Below, in pieces: positions 1 to 11,324 of a stretch of 64,000 bases of DNA. Made by a program: the position numbers and the translations under genes. The notes below the pieces were generated by a model, which was not told where the DNA came from, ran no database searches, and saw only the letters and a list, made by a program, of their open reading frames with translations. The stretch comes from Callorhinus ursinus (Eukaryota; Chordata; Mammalia; Carnivora; Otariidae): NCBI RefSeq assembly GCF_003265705.1, contig NW_020313005.1, positions 18,146,097 to 18,210,096 of the forward strand. The letters run 5' to 3'. Positions within the stretch are counted from its first letter, which is position 1; each line of letters begins with the position of its first letter.

Positions 1-80
1 GAGAAAGGGCCAGTTACAGAGAGAGTAGGAAGGAGGAGACAAGTGGCTATTTACAAAGACTCGGAAGTTTCCAGATTGAA

Positions 81-120
81 CAACTGGGTTAATAAATAAC
101 AAATTGGGTTAATAAATAAC
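81..120. repeat. 20-bp tandem duplication
   Basis: Two adjacent copies of a 20-base unit containing 'tgggttaataaataac' differ at only a couple of positions. This is a small local duplication. The flanks (1-159) show nothing else I recognise. Confidence 0.8.
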
Positions 121-159
121 AGAATGCAAGATGGATTTTGTGTTTCTATTGTTCTAAGA

Positions 160-350
160 ACTTGCTAGAGCTTATCTTATGAATTCTCATGACAGCCCTA
201 TGAAATGGGTTCTTTAATTATGCTCATTTACAGATGAATGGATGGAGGCCTAAAGAATTTAAGTAAAATATGTCCAATATTACCCATTTAAGAAGTGGTG
301 GGGATAGCTGAATATGGAAGTGCCTGGCTTCCTAAACGATATGCTATAGC
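160..350 (-). mobile_element. MIR SINE fragment
   Basis: The reverse complement follows the MIR consensus. On the plus strand one reads the typical order: a 'ctcatgacagccctatgaaatggg' type block, 'tttacagatgaatgg', a decayed 'aagtaa..tgtcc' block, then 'agtgcctggcttcc'. It is highly diverged, as expected for a pre-placental element. Ends are approximate. Confidence 0.7.
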
Positions 351-1787
351 ACACACAATAGGACATCAGATGGACAAGCATTTGTGCAGATAGAGACCCT
401 GGGGTGGAGAGAGGTTTTCAGATGAAGCACCAAGGCAGAATAGATGCCAACAACAGCCACCATAACCAGCCCATGAAACATTTTTCAGAGAACAGGAATT
501 TATCTCTGAGACTATGTTGAGCAGGCCCTGGCCCCTTTTAAGGCATTTTGGTGAACTTAATCATGGGGTCCTGCCAGCCAGCTGCCTGCCTGTTGGTGAA
601 TTTCTTCAAGGAAGCTTTGCAGCCAACATTCAACGCCAATTGTGTTCTGATTGCTTCCACTAAATCAAGAAGAAAATTGAAAAAATTGACATACACATGC
701 AAAAACATGTGTGGAAGTCTGGAAAGGTGATGATTGGTGCCCCAAGCTATGACCTTTATTTTAGATCAATGGACCCCAGTGAGCATCAGTTATGTTTGAA
801 GCTGCACAAAATGAACTGAAATAAGAGGGATAAATACGAACGGTTAAAGGCCTTTTCTAGAGGAATTTGGAGTTGTCTAGATATCATATTTAAAAAAACA
901 CTCTGATACCAGACAGAAATGGAAGATAAGCATCAAAACTAAGCACTGACCTACCCAACCAGACTGAGTTATTTTAAGCAACATGACAACGGGAGCTGAT
1001 CTACATATCTTTGATCTAAAGAAACCAGGTGAGCATAAAGTAGAGAAAGATCCACAGTTCTTATGGTTTTCCTTTGAGTCCTCTAAAATAAAACAAAATT
1101 AGGGTCTAGAGATTTAACATGAAGGAACAGAGTGAGAACACAAATTTGGGGGATGGGTTGTGGGCCAACAATCATGTGTTCCATTAAATTATGATTTTTT
1201 TTCTTGGCTTAGAAATTATAAGGGGAAAAATTCCACATTCTGATTTGTAAAGTATTTCATAGCTTAAATAAAATAAAACAAAACAAACCAACAAACAACT
1301 TAACAGTCTGATGTAATAAGGTCTGGGTAATAATACCCCCCCTCACTTGGGTGAGAGCTTACTGACTGGGTTCTGGAACTGGCGATGCTCTTCCTGGGGA
1401 CTGTTTTATTTCAGAGAGAAACCGGGCAGTTTGCTGATTCTAATAGAATTCCTGGAAACTTAAGTTTTGTTCTCAAAGAGACACCTTACATCCATTCCTG
1501 ACGTCGGCAGATCCTTTTCTTTCCTCTTCCCTTCCCCTCTTTTACTCTCCCTTTGAGTGCGGATATTTCTTGGGGCTCAGGGGTTCCCTGCTCTTCTTTT
1601 CCTCCTTGAACTCATGCCTCTTCATGACTTCAGCAGTCACCCATGTAATGATTAGTAGGAGGATTCTAACTCCAGTCCCTTTCGCTCACCCATTTGCCTA
1701 TGTCTTTACAGGGCATATGTTACCCCCGGACAACTTTATTTAGATTTACTATTTTCACCCCAATGAATCACATTAAAAACAAATGAG
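351..1787. other. Unique sequence, no feature recognised
   Basis: AT-rich intergenic-type sequence. It contains simple A-rich stretches near 1265-1305 and a pyrimidine-rich run near 1515-1555. The only open frame here (548-730, 60 codons) has no recognisable domain and no splice context, so I treat it as chance. Confidence 0.6.
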
Positions 1788-2612
1788 GTGAAGATATACA
1801 AATGGACAACAAGCATATGGAAAGATGCTCAACATCGTTAGGGAAAAGGAAATCAAATCACAGGATCGCACTTCACACCTACTAGGGTGGCTATAATCAA
1901 AATGAAGGCAATGACAAGTCTTGGCAAAGATGTGGGGAAATTGGAAACCTCATACGTTGCTGGTAAGAAAACAAGATGGTGAAGTCACTTTGGTGAACAG
2001 TTTGGTAGTTCTTCAAAGTGTTAAACATAGAATTGCCATATGAACCAGCAATTCCATTCCTAGCTACATACCCAAGAGAACTGAAGACATATGTCCACAA
2101 ACAGCTTGTACATGAATGTCCGTAGCAGCATTATTAATGATAGCCAAAAGGTGAAGCTATTCCAGATTTCCCTCAAAATCCCTTATGAATAGATAAATAA
2201 CACATGGTATATCCACACAGTGGAACATTATTTAGCCATAAAAGGGAACAAACTGCTAATTCATGCTACAACATAACCGAATCTTGAAAACATCATGCTA
2301 AATGAAAGAAGTCAGACACAAAAGGTCACATATTAAATGATTCTATGTATGTATATTAAATGGCCAGAATAAACAAATCCATAAAGACAGAAAGGAGTTG
2401 GCTCTGGCTCCCAGGAGCGAGGAGGAAGGGATGTGGGATGTGATTGTTGATGAGTCTAAGGTTTCTTTTTGGTGTGGTAAAAAGTGTTCTGGAATTAGTG
2501 ATTATTATGATTTGCACAACTTTGTGAATATACTACAACCCACTGAACTGTGTACTGTAAAAAGGTACACTTTATAGTATGTGAATTATATCTTAATTAC
2601 AAGCAAACTGAA
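1788..2612 (+). mobile_element. Old L1 (L1M) 3' end, 5'-truncated
   Basis: The order matches the C-terminal ORF2 region and 3' UTR of mammalian L1: 'caaatggacaacaagcatatgg', 'aaagatgctcaacatc', 'gaaccagcaattccattcc', 'ggaacattatttagccataaa', then a 3' UTR ending near 'ttaattacaagca'. Many stops and indels break every frame. No target-site duplication was identified. The insertion is old and not mobile. Confidence 0.85.
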
Positions 2613-2683
2613 CATTTTTGGTAAAGATTTCAACATCCCCTCTTCAAACATGACCCCCAAGTGCTTGAGTTCACCGGCACCCC

Positions 2684-2955
2684 CCATATTTATTGAATGT
2701 CCACTGTGTCCTGTGGCCCTAATAGCTAACACTTAACTGATCACTCAGCCCATTCCAACTGTTTTTTGATGTGCTTTACACATATTAGCTAATTTAATGT
2801 TCATAATGACCCCTCTGAGCACATGAAAACCTTGGGGCAGAGAAGTTATGCAATTGCCTGAGGTCACACTGCTTGTAAATGCCAGGGCATTCCAGATTTC
2901 AAATCCATATTATAGTCTGACTCCTAAATTGATACTTTCTATTATTCCACACTAT
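2684..2955 (-). mobile_element. MIR SINE
   Basis: Reads as MIR in reverse: 'tattgaatgtccactgtgtcc', 'gctttacacatattagctaa', 'gaccc..tgagcac', 'cttggggcagagaagttatgcaattgcc', 'gaggtcacac', then 'ggcattccagatttcaaatcc'. All the standard blocks are present in order with heavy divergence. Confidence 0.8.
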
Positions 2956-3114
2956 TACCGAACCCTATACTACAGTACCCTACACCTTATTTCATTAGTT
3001 TCTGCTATCCTGTAGTGTGTACCTGGAGAGGGAGCCTAGCTGTGTGTTCTAGTGCTAAGTGGTTCTAGTTTTGTTACTAGAATCACACTGCCTCTGCTCT
3101 AACTTTGGCAAAGT

Positions 3115-3340
3115 GATCTAAGAGGTGGCCCCTGCTCTTGTGGAGTGAATTTTCTAGTAAACATGTCCGTGAATACCTACAATACAGATGTAACAAGCAG
3201 TATATGCTGTGTTCTACAGAAGAGCAGAAACAGGGATGGCTTCCATGCAGGTGGTCTGAAGGACAGCAGCAGTAGTTGCTTGGAAACTGGGTTTGACCCA
3301 AGGGTTGCATTTCAACAGGTAGGCTGGACAGTGGGTGCAG
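3115..3340 (-). mobile_element. Possible L2 fragment
   Basis: The block 'cccctgctcttgtggagtgaattttctag' resembles the reversed L2 3' end (consensus-like 'tggagcttacattctag'). A decayed stretch follows that could match 'ggaaggcttcc..gaggtgg'. The resemblance is weak, and a chance match is possible. Confidence 0.4.
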
Positions 3341-3414
3341 GGAGCATGGACAGCCCTCACCTGGATCTTGCAGGAGCCTGAGCCTTTAGATGGCTATCCT
3401 GATTCCAGACACTC

Positions 3415-3625
3415 TCTAATCCACAGTCTATCTTACAGACTATTGCCAGCCTGATTTTCCTTCAGAGGTGTTTAAAACCTGTCTTCCTTAACAAAAACCT
3501 TCAATGGGTGCCTGGTTTCCTTTCATGCTAACGCTAAGCTCCTCTCCCTGGCATGTTGATATGCTGGCCCCTATAACTCCCCTAATTACAATGACTCCTT
3601 CTGCTGCACTTAGCTGATTTCGTGA
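3415..3625 (+). mobile_element. L2 fragment
   Basis: Follows the L2 order around 'ccttcaatgggtgcctggtt' (L2 'ctccaatggcttcccat'), then 'aacgctaagctcctctccctggcatg' and 'tgctggcccctata'. It lies next to the possible L2 piece in the opposite orientation at 3115-3340. Ends are approximate. Confidence 0.5.
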
Positions 3626-4778
3626 GTTCACAAAAGAAGGAAAGTGGTCTCCATAGTTTGCTTCCCCCTTTTTTTTGAAAGCATATGAAAAGCTAAATTT
3701 GTAACTGTCTTCTAGCAAAGCTTAGGATGTAAAAGCATGTGTTTTGTGTACTGGCTTCCCCTTAATTTCCAACTCTCATTTTAGTTCCCATCACTGTTTT
3801 TGAGCTATTTAAGATGTATTTCATCTTCCTCTATCATGTATGTAACTAGAAAGGAGAGGAAAAAATCAGGTGTTTTTGAAACAGGATACCCCAAGGGGCC
3901 CGCCTATTTTGTCTAAGACAACCAAGTTTTTCTTAGGAAAAGACCTTGCCGGACCCTCCAGGATAGTGAAGACAAAGCCCCTGAGGGTGTAGACTGAAGG
4001 CAAAATGAGGACACAACAGAGCATCAAGGGGGACCCTATAACAGAACAAGAGGAATTTAGGAGTTGACCTGGTCACATGGCAATCAGCTTTGAGAACAAT
4101 GGGGATAGTGGATTCTCAGAGGAGCAGAGGGCGCCTTGTCACAGAGCACAAGGCCACAGCTTAAGAAAGATGGCCAGCAAGAAATTCCTAGCAGCAGGGA
4201 TGGCTGAGGAATTCTTAGGATGTTTGGTACTCAGTTTTCAGTTGCTTTTTTTTTCTGTGCTATGTAATCACCTGTGGACCTCACAAGCCTTCAGTAAGAG
4301 CCTGTCCCTCATGTAGCTCTGGGCCATGGGTGATTTGGGCAGTAGAGCACAGGGTTAGTGTCCCACAGAAGAGAAGGAATGCCAAAAAGAGATGGAAGCC
4401 ACAGAACCCAGGAGGGAGAGGGGCGGGGACGTAATGAGAGCTGTGTAGACCAAGGCTGACATTTATATGTGAGATCTCTCTCTTCATTTAAACATAATAC
4501 AAGAAGAAGAACCTTGAAAAGAGGCACCAGGGAGACTAGAATTTACCAAAGATAAGGTCTGTAGATAATTATAACATTTTATTAACTGCCCTACATTCTT
4601 CCCGATGGAGACAGAAGGGAAAAGAAAAAATACCACCACTTCGCATCCATTCACATAATCCCTCTTTTCTTGAAAGTTTCTCCCTCTCCCCTCTGTGTTA
4701 TTCAGGGCCTAAAATCCAGACCTCCCCCAGGATGGAGCTTGTGCTGCTTTATCCTTCACTACTTCCTATTGTTCCTCT
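3626..4778. other. Unique sequence, no feature recognised
   Basis: No repeat family, conserved coding frame or RNA gene is visible. The short open frames on both strands overlap one another, lack domains and carry no splice context. Confidence 0.55.
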
Positions 4779-4968
4779 TAGAGCAGTTCTGGAATTGTGC
4801 TCCTTAGTACCAACAGCGGCAACGTCACTAGGAACTTGATAGTAATGCAAAACCTCAGTCCCTACCCCACACCCATTGAATTCAGGGTTGGGATCCGGTA
4901 ATGGGTGTGTTACCAAGCCCTCCAGGTGATTCTAATGCAATGCTAAAATTGGAGAACCAATACAGGGA
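4779..4968 (-). mobile_element. MER5A DNA transposon fossil (hAT-Charlie type)
   Basis: Reads as MER5A in reverse: 'gaacttgatagtaatgcaaaacctcag', 'ccctaccccacaccca', 'attgaattcagg', 'accaagccctccaggtgattctaatgcaatgctaaaattggagaacca'. MER5A is a non-autonomous hAT-Charlie element spread before the placental radiation. It has no coding capacity. Confidence 0.85.
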
Positions 4969-5084
4969 CCAGAGGCATCTTGTTGGAGTGGCGGGTCACA
5001 TTTCTCTCCAGGTCAATGCCATCCAACGGAGTCCCATCCCACTACTAGCAAAAAAAAAAAAAAAAAACACAAAGTATTTGTAAT

Positions 5085-5580
5085 GGCCTTCCAGGTCCCA
5101 CATGTACCTTGGTTACATTTTTACCTACCTGACCTCATTTGTCCCACCTTTCACTATCCTGGCACTCACTTCTCTCCGGTCACTGAAGCCAGCCTTGCTT
5201 CTGCCTCAACACATTTATCGGGGCTTCTTCCTCTGCCTGGAACATTCTTCTAAGATGTCCCCATCACTCCGTTCCTCACCTCCTTCACATTATTTCTTCT
5301 GGGAAGCCTGCCCCAGTCACACTGTTTATAATTAGATTCACCCCCACCATGGGAAGTACCCATTCCTGTTGTCCGGTTTATTTTCCGCATAGCATTTATC
5401 AGCATATAACATTGTGTATATTTCACTTCCTCAGGCTTTTTATTGTTTGTCTCATTCTGCTAGAATGTAAGCTCCAGGACAGCAGAGATTTTATTTCATG
5501 TTTTCTTATTTTGCTCATTAATATAGTCCTTGATCCATGTGGCGATGAGTATTCAATAAATGCTTGTTGAATGAGTGAAT
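5085..5580 (+). mobile_element. L2 3' end
   Basis: A well-preserved L2 3' portion. Blocks in order: 'cctacctgacctcatttg', 'gcctggaacattcttc', 'ctgcctgccccagtcacac'-like text, 'catagcatttatcagcatata', 'gctagaatgtaagctccag', and the terminal 'tattcaataaatgcttgttgaatgagtgaat'. The last block is the L2 3' terminus, so the element is complete at its 3' end and truncated at its 5' end. An A-run at about 5050-5066 lies just upstream. Confidence 0.9.
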
Positions 5581-7680
5581 TTCACACCGATTTTCTGTCT
5601 TTTCATTGTTCATGGGCTACTCTACCCATTGTAGTCTTTGTGGCCAACTAGTTTGTCAGCTCCATTAAAACAGATAACACGTCCTAGATGTCAGTCTTCC
5701 CCACCAGCCTAGCGCCATGCTGAGAATTTAGAGAGCACAAGATGCTCCTTGATTCTAGGTCTGACCACATTGTCCCACGGACTTGGGATTCAAGACAGAA
5801 AACCCATGCAATGCCCCGTAAACATCTGGAGCTCTCTCTCTGCCACTCCCTCCAACACACAGTCTGAAGTTCCAAGCCTGCCTCCTCTCCCTTGTCCAGC
5901 TATAATTTCCAGTCATTTCCCTTGACGTACAAAGAATCTACCTCTCACTGGCTGCTCTCTCCACCCCCAGGCTGTGCCTGCTCAGGCAGCCTCCATCTGT
6001 CCCTCACCCTAGTTCCAGCGACCCAGCATGACAGCTGAGATCTATAATTTATTAGTACCCTTCTGCTGGGCCTTTTCTTTCTTCCTTTTTCTCGGGCATC
6101 ATTGGTACACAAGCCTTAGTCAGCACCATTAGAAGGGCTGCAGGTGTTTGAAAGACCCCCAAATGGAGGTAATCTGAATCAGGCATTGGGCTAAGATAAG
6201 CAATTTGAGATTCTGGAACACACTGTGCAGAGAAAAAATCTTTATTACTTTAAACAGTGTCCTGGAATCTCTTTATTACCCTTCTTATTTGCATTTGACT
6301 GAATGTGTAGTAAAATCACATTTTGTTCTTTGAAGAAACATGTATATTGATTGAGGCTAAGAGCCTCTGAGAGAGGGCCAGACAGCACGCATGAGTTGTC
6401 TACTCAAACCTCAGTAGGCAGTATGTGTTTTTAATAATTATCTGGTAATTAACAGCTGTGATTCAAAGCCTTTCATTTGGAAAAAATAATAATAATTTTA
6501 CTTCCTGGTGCCAGGAGCCAGATGGGCAGTCAAAAAGAGAAGCCTCCAGCTCTGTAGCAGACAAGTAGAGAAGGTGAGGTCCATGAGCTTCCTCCTCACC
6601 CTGCAGCTGGCACAACATCTGGACAGGAGAACAAAGCAACAGCACAGATACCTGGGCCCCCACCCTCCCAACACACATACTTACTGCTAATTACAGTATT
6701 GGTTTGTAATCCCTGCTATAAAAAAACGATAGTCCCTCCCTCTGCTTCCTTGTTCTAAATGACCTCTTTTAAAAGATCCACTGCCTGATAAATAATGTCA
6801 AACTGGGAAATTATTTTGAAATATCATAACCATGAGTTTGTTATTTGGTTCAAAGAAATTGCATCGGCTTCGGGCTTTCCTGCTGCTCACTACCACCACC
6901 TCAGCCATCTCCCCATTCCCCTGCTGATCCTGGAACTTCAGAGTCAATGAAGAGCAAACTACCTTCCCAAAATCATGTGTTAGTAGCATAAACTCAATAT
7001 CTTCACACATCTCTCTCTCTCTAATATACACACACACGTGCATGTACACACACACATTTCTTTGTTGAAGATATCAGAAGAGAAATAAGACAAAGGAGAA
7101 GGATGACAAGAAGCAAACAATCTGTATATATTTTTATTATATTTCTCATTAAGTTCAGTTTCTGGTCTCACAGAGGCATGGGGTATGAGGGCTGGAGTTG
7201 ATCTGCTTGGCTGCAACCATTTGAAACTTAACATGGATTTGAGGACTCTGTTATTCACACAGAAAGAAAAGAGAGGATGGATGGAAGGAAGGGAGAGAGG
7301 GAAGGAAGAGTGGGGATGGTCTTCTATAACCTCCCCTGTTTATACGTGTGTTTGTTTGCTATATGTTTAACATGAACCTATCATGGGGAAGATGCCATAC
7401 AGCAAAACCATCATGGAGAAGACTGAATTCCAATCCAGTAGCCGTACGAACTACATCACTTGAGTGGAAAGAGATCAGTGGTAAGTGATTCTTGGCTCTG
7501 CATGATTCCATCCATCACCAGCAACAGTAGCAAAGCTGCAGTGGCCTTTCCAACCCTGCTCTGAGGAGCTTAATATTTTGATGGTTGCCATGGCAAACAA
7601 GCTTAAAACACCACTGGATGATATGGATGGCAGAAGATAATGCTTTATAATTTTCAATGGACACTCCGAAAAGAGGATTT
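5581..7680. other. Mostly unique sequence with a degenerate (CA)n
   Basis: About 2.1 kb without a recognised gene. A degenerate CT/CA simple repeat lies at about 7010-7056. The stretch 5640-5755 may hold a very decayed L2 tail, but I cannot support it. Region 6200-6480 is AT-rich with homeodomain-like 'taattaac', and its conservation cannot be judged here. Confidence 0.5.
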
Positions 7681-7697
7681 TGGTATCTCTATTTTTT

Positions 7698-7848
7698 AAA
7701 TATATTTTTTATTTTTATTTTATTGTTTTAAGTGTACTCCCTGCACAGCCTGGAGCCCAACATGAGGCTTGAACTCATGACCCTGATATCAAGACCTGAG
7801 CTGAGATCAAGAGTCCGAGGCTTAACTAACTGAGCTGCCCAGGTGCCC
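7698..7848 (-). mobile_element. CAN-SINE (SINEC), older subtype
   Basis: Minus-strand carnivore tRNA-derived SINE: an AT-rich tail on the left, then 'gaactcatgaccctgatatc', 'gacctgagctgagatcaagag' and the reversed head '..gagctgcccaggtgccc'. It is flanked by a 17-bp target-site duplication starting 'tggtatctc' (7681-7697 and 7849-7865, one mismatch). Head substitutions relative to the other copies suggest an older insertion. Confidence 0.95.
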
Positions 7849-7879
7849 TGGTATCTCCATTTTTTGTAATGGAAAGAAT

Positions 7880-8075
7880 TGCGAGTTGAGGACCAGAAGA
7901 ACTGGATGCCAGTTTCAGATCTGCCATTATATAGCTATATGACCCTGAGTGGTATGTCACTTAGCCTTTCTGGGCAGAGAGGTTCCTGTCCTGAAAAGTG
8001 AGAAAATAGTAATAAATGCTAACTATTGGGACTTTAGGATAGTAATAATGTAAGTTATGCTCAAACAGTTGGAAT
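7880..8075 (+). mobile_element. MIR SINE
   Basis: Forward MIR order: 'ggatgccagtttcagatctgcc', 'tagctatatgaccctgag', 'gtcacttagcctttctgggc', a gap, then 'gaaaatagtaataaatgctaac'. It is strongly diverged. A second short MIR-like scrap ('acttagcctttctgggtcttc') lies at about 8120-8142. Confidence 0.75.
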
Positions 8076-8904
8076 CTGGCCTTTCCTCTCTGTTAATCAA
8101 CTGGGAAACATTAGACATTTTACTTAGCCTTTCTGGGTCTTCATTCTTCATTGAAAAAATTAGAAATTAAAAATGCATATTATAGATACTGCAATTGTGT
8201 GATACCAACAATAGATAAAGAAAAGCTGGTATCTCAGACCAGCAAATCATGGAGAGGAAAAATAGCTCTGATGGGCTTGAGATGTTCTTATTTAGGACCT
8301 ATTGACTCAACTGTGACCCTAAAACTCTCTAGTGGCCCTGAAGCTCCCTCCAAGTTTGTTGATGATAAATCAAATGAATCAGGCATCTCACTGTGATCAT
8401 CACTATAATTCTTATGAGTAGAATCTATTAGAAAGTACAAAATAAAACAACATCAACATATTTACTTCCATCAATACATTATCCTTCATCTTCCTCCTTC
8501 ACTTTCTGTAAGTGTTAGCCAAGATCTTGAACTCTGTATGTTTCTAAATTAAAATGTGGATCCAATTATGTACATCTTGGAGAGTTACCTTGGAATCCTG
8601 ACCTATAGTAAAAAATCCATACCAACAGAATCTCACCAAAGTTTTCCTTTTGGCAGTCAGGCAATAGGCATTCTGTCACTTTCATGCTGAACCACTCACT
8701 CTTGCTGGTTGTAGATTGTGAGGGGAAAAATGACTGGCTGGAGATCCAGAATACACTACTACCTATGTGCAGGAAGCTGGTGTGCATGTCTAGAGCCTTG
8801 GAGAACATTATTTAAGCACATAATGATATTGATACAATGGAGATCAGATGATTGAAAAACTAATAATGAGAGTGATTATAATTACACTTGCATCTGTTAT
8901 TTTG
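8076..8904. other. Unique sequence, no feature recognised
   Basis: Apart from the MIR-like scrap near 8120-8142, I see no element and no credible exon. The 81- and 80-codon frames here have no domain and sit in ordinary AT-rich DNA. Confidence 0.5.
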
Positions 8905-9135
8905 TATTGAACATTGACTGTATGCCAGGCATTGCGCTTGTTGCTTTGCAAGCATTATTTTCTTTAGTTCTCACAACAACCCTAAGAGAGGAGCAATGAA
9001 ATCCTCATTGTACAGATCAAGAGACTGAGAGGAGGTTTAGGGAAGTTGAGTAACTTTCTGCTTGGTAGATGAGGGTGGGATTCATATTCAGGCATACTTT
9101 ACTCCAAGGCCAGTGCTCTTAGCCACTATGCATAC
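8905..9135 (-). mobile_element. MIR SINE
   Basis: Nearly complete reversed MIR: 'tgtatgccaggcattgcgctt', 'ttctcacaacaaccctaagag', 'attgtacagatcaagagactgag', 'gaagttgagtaactttctgc', ending 'gccagtgctcttagccactatgc'. All core and flank blocks are readable. Confidence 0.9.
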
Positions 9136-9330
9136 ATAATACTTATTGAGTACTTATAATGTACTCAATCTATTAAAAACACTATTTCCTTTCTTGATCA
9201 CAAGATCCTAATGAGGGATTAGGATTATAATATCTCTATATTATAGATGAGAAAACTAAGTCTCAGAAAGTTTAGGTAATTTGCCAAAGGCCACCCAGCC
9301 CCTAACTAGAGGAATGAGGAGGAGTCTATT
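9136..9330 (-). mobile_element. MIR SINE, second of a tandem pair
   Basis: A second reversed MIR starts directly after the first: 'acttattgagtacttataatg', 'attatagatgagaaaactaag', 'tctcagaaagtttaggtaatttgcc', then 'ggccacccagcccctaac'. Two independent insertions in the same orientation lie side by side. Confidence 0.8.
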
Positions 9331-9534
9331 CTGTGTCTTTGCCCCAAAAATCACGGTGCTAAGATGAAATTTGAGAAAGACAAGTACAGGGGAAAAAGAA
9401 ATCCTGCAGTCTCCTGGGATCTAGTAATAATTCTGCTGTTAATTAGCTGGGTTACTCCGGTTTCTCAGGGTCACTTATCCTAATTGGGCAAGAGGGTTTT
9501 TTTTTTTTTTGAAAGTAACAACAATATGTACTTT

Positions 9535-9734
9535 CTTTCTTGTTAGGATTTTATTTCTTTGAGAGAGAGAGAAAGAGAGCATGAGCGGGTTGGAGAGCAA
9601 GCAGAGGGAGAGGGAAAAGCAGACTCTCCGCTGAGCAGGGAGCCGGACACGGGGCTCAATCCCAGGACTCTGGGATCATGACCTGAGCTGAAGGCAGACC
9701 CTTAACCAAATAAGCCACCCAGGCACCCCAAAAG
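9535..9734 (-). mobile_element. CAN-SINE (SINEC)
   Basis: Minus-strand copy: the A-rich tail is read as 'ggattttatttctttgagag', a (GA)-rich section follows, then 'gctgagcagggagccggaca', 'gggatcatgacctgagctga' and the reversed head 'ccacccaggcacccc'. An exact 10-bp duplication 'tatgtacttt' (9525-9534 and 9735-9744) marks the insertion site. Confidence 0.95.
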
Positions 9735-9744
9735 TATGTACTTT

Positions 9745-11324
9745 AAAAGATATTTTCTATTGTCCTTTCTAGTTCTAAAATCATTGATTTATAGTGCCCT
9801 AGTTTTTATATAGGTAAGAAAAACATCTCCCATAACTCTACAAAGGGAAGTATTTCTGTGTACAAACTGGGAAGAAGAAGATAGTCACAATGATAGTGCA
9901 TACTTTAAACCACTATAATATGCTCTGAAGTTGAAACAGTTCATTAGCTTAATGGCAGTCAACATGGTGCTAAATTATATTGGATATGCAAGACAATGTT
10001 GCAGAAAGAGTTCAAGTACAAATGATAGGCTAAACTGAGTTTGAATCTCCACATTGCCACCATCACTAGGCTTCCAGTTTTGCAGAGTAAGGGTTCAGTC
10101 TGATCTATTTTCCCCACCCCCTTCATAACCACCAGGACATATCTTTTGAATGAATGAATTATTTGTTGGGGGGTGGAGCCAGCCTTACAAATATTATATT
10201 GTCTGATTCCAAAGTCTAAGAGATTTGTTTTCCAGAACTACCTTGCAGAATAAATTAATACAGATCTGACCAAAGCTAAGCATTCTTCAGGCATCTTAAA
10301 CAAATAGCTTGCTATTCAAAGGTTAGACACACTGAATCTAACAAAGTGTATGGCTTCTCTGAGTCTCCACTTATTTCTCCATAAATTTGAGATCATGTTG
10401 TCACACATGCTTGTGCAAATTCAAAGCAATACTTGTCAAGCACCTAGCACACTGCCTGGAATAACATAGACATACAATAATGGGCAACTTCTCAATTGTC
10501 TTTCTGGAAAAAAAAAAGTGTCAACTGAAGCAGTAGTATCTGTAGCCTGGGTTGGTCATTTCCTTTTTTGAATCATAATGTCTCTTTGTTCTAAGGAAGC
10601 ACCCACTGAACACCTGGATGAGGGCCTATGTTTCCTCTCATGAAGGATTTTAAGACAACTTACAGCAAAAATATACTCAAGGTGAAATGAACATCAGTGT
10701 GGGACTGACATCTTGCAGGAAAAGAAAAAAGGCAGCCCACAGTCTGGGCATACTCAGAACACAGTAATTTCTAATCATTTGCAACTTGCCCCTTATGAGT
10801 GTCTCCTAAAGTTGAAGCTGTTGTTACTTTTCCAGTTAGATCTTGGAGAGTGAATTTCCCAGTGGATATAACGGGTGATGATTTGGCTCCTCAGCCCCCA
10901 TTAGTATTGATGGAGCACAACAGGATGCTTAAAATAAACAGGGTCCCCTTGGCCTCCATAAATGCCTCCACACTTAGCAAATAAGTAGCACGTTTAGCTT
11001 GGAATCACAGGCATGAAACGGCTTGTTGTCAAGTTCTTACAGCACTCAAAGGACCATTCAGAAACTTATTATTTCTCTGTCTCGGCCCTCTTGAGGCCGT
11101 GTGCTCTCTACCATATTAAGCCTGCAAGGCAATGGGTTCTCATGCTTCCGTTGTGAGCACCCTCCATGTGACCTTTGCATACTTTATTGCAGCTTTCACT
11201 GCTATGGATTATTAGGAGCTCTACCTTTACCCTTCTCCCTGAATGTTCTCTCCAACATTATGTAGCTGGCACAGCCAAACAGGTGTTTTTCCTGAACAAC
11301 ATTGCATGGTTTTCCCTAGCTTCA
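9745..11324. other. Mostly unique sequence
   Basis: Contains the MIR listed at 10345-10485 and a possible decayed MIR start near 10010-10070 ('gagtttgaatctccacattgcc'). Otherwise no element or gene is recognised. Confidence 0.5.
10345..10485 (+). mobile_element. MIR SINE 3' half
   Basis: Forward MIR blocks: 'gcttctctgagtctccac', 'atttctccataaatttgag', then 'caatacttgtcaagcacctagcacactgcctgg'. The last block is the diagnostic MIR 3' section. Confidence 0.75.
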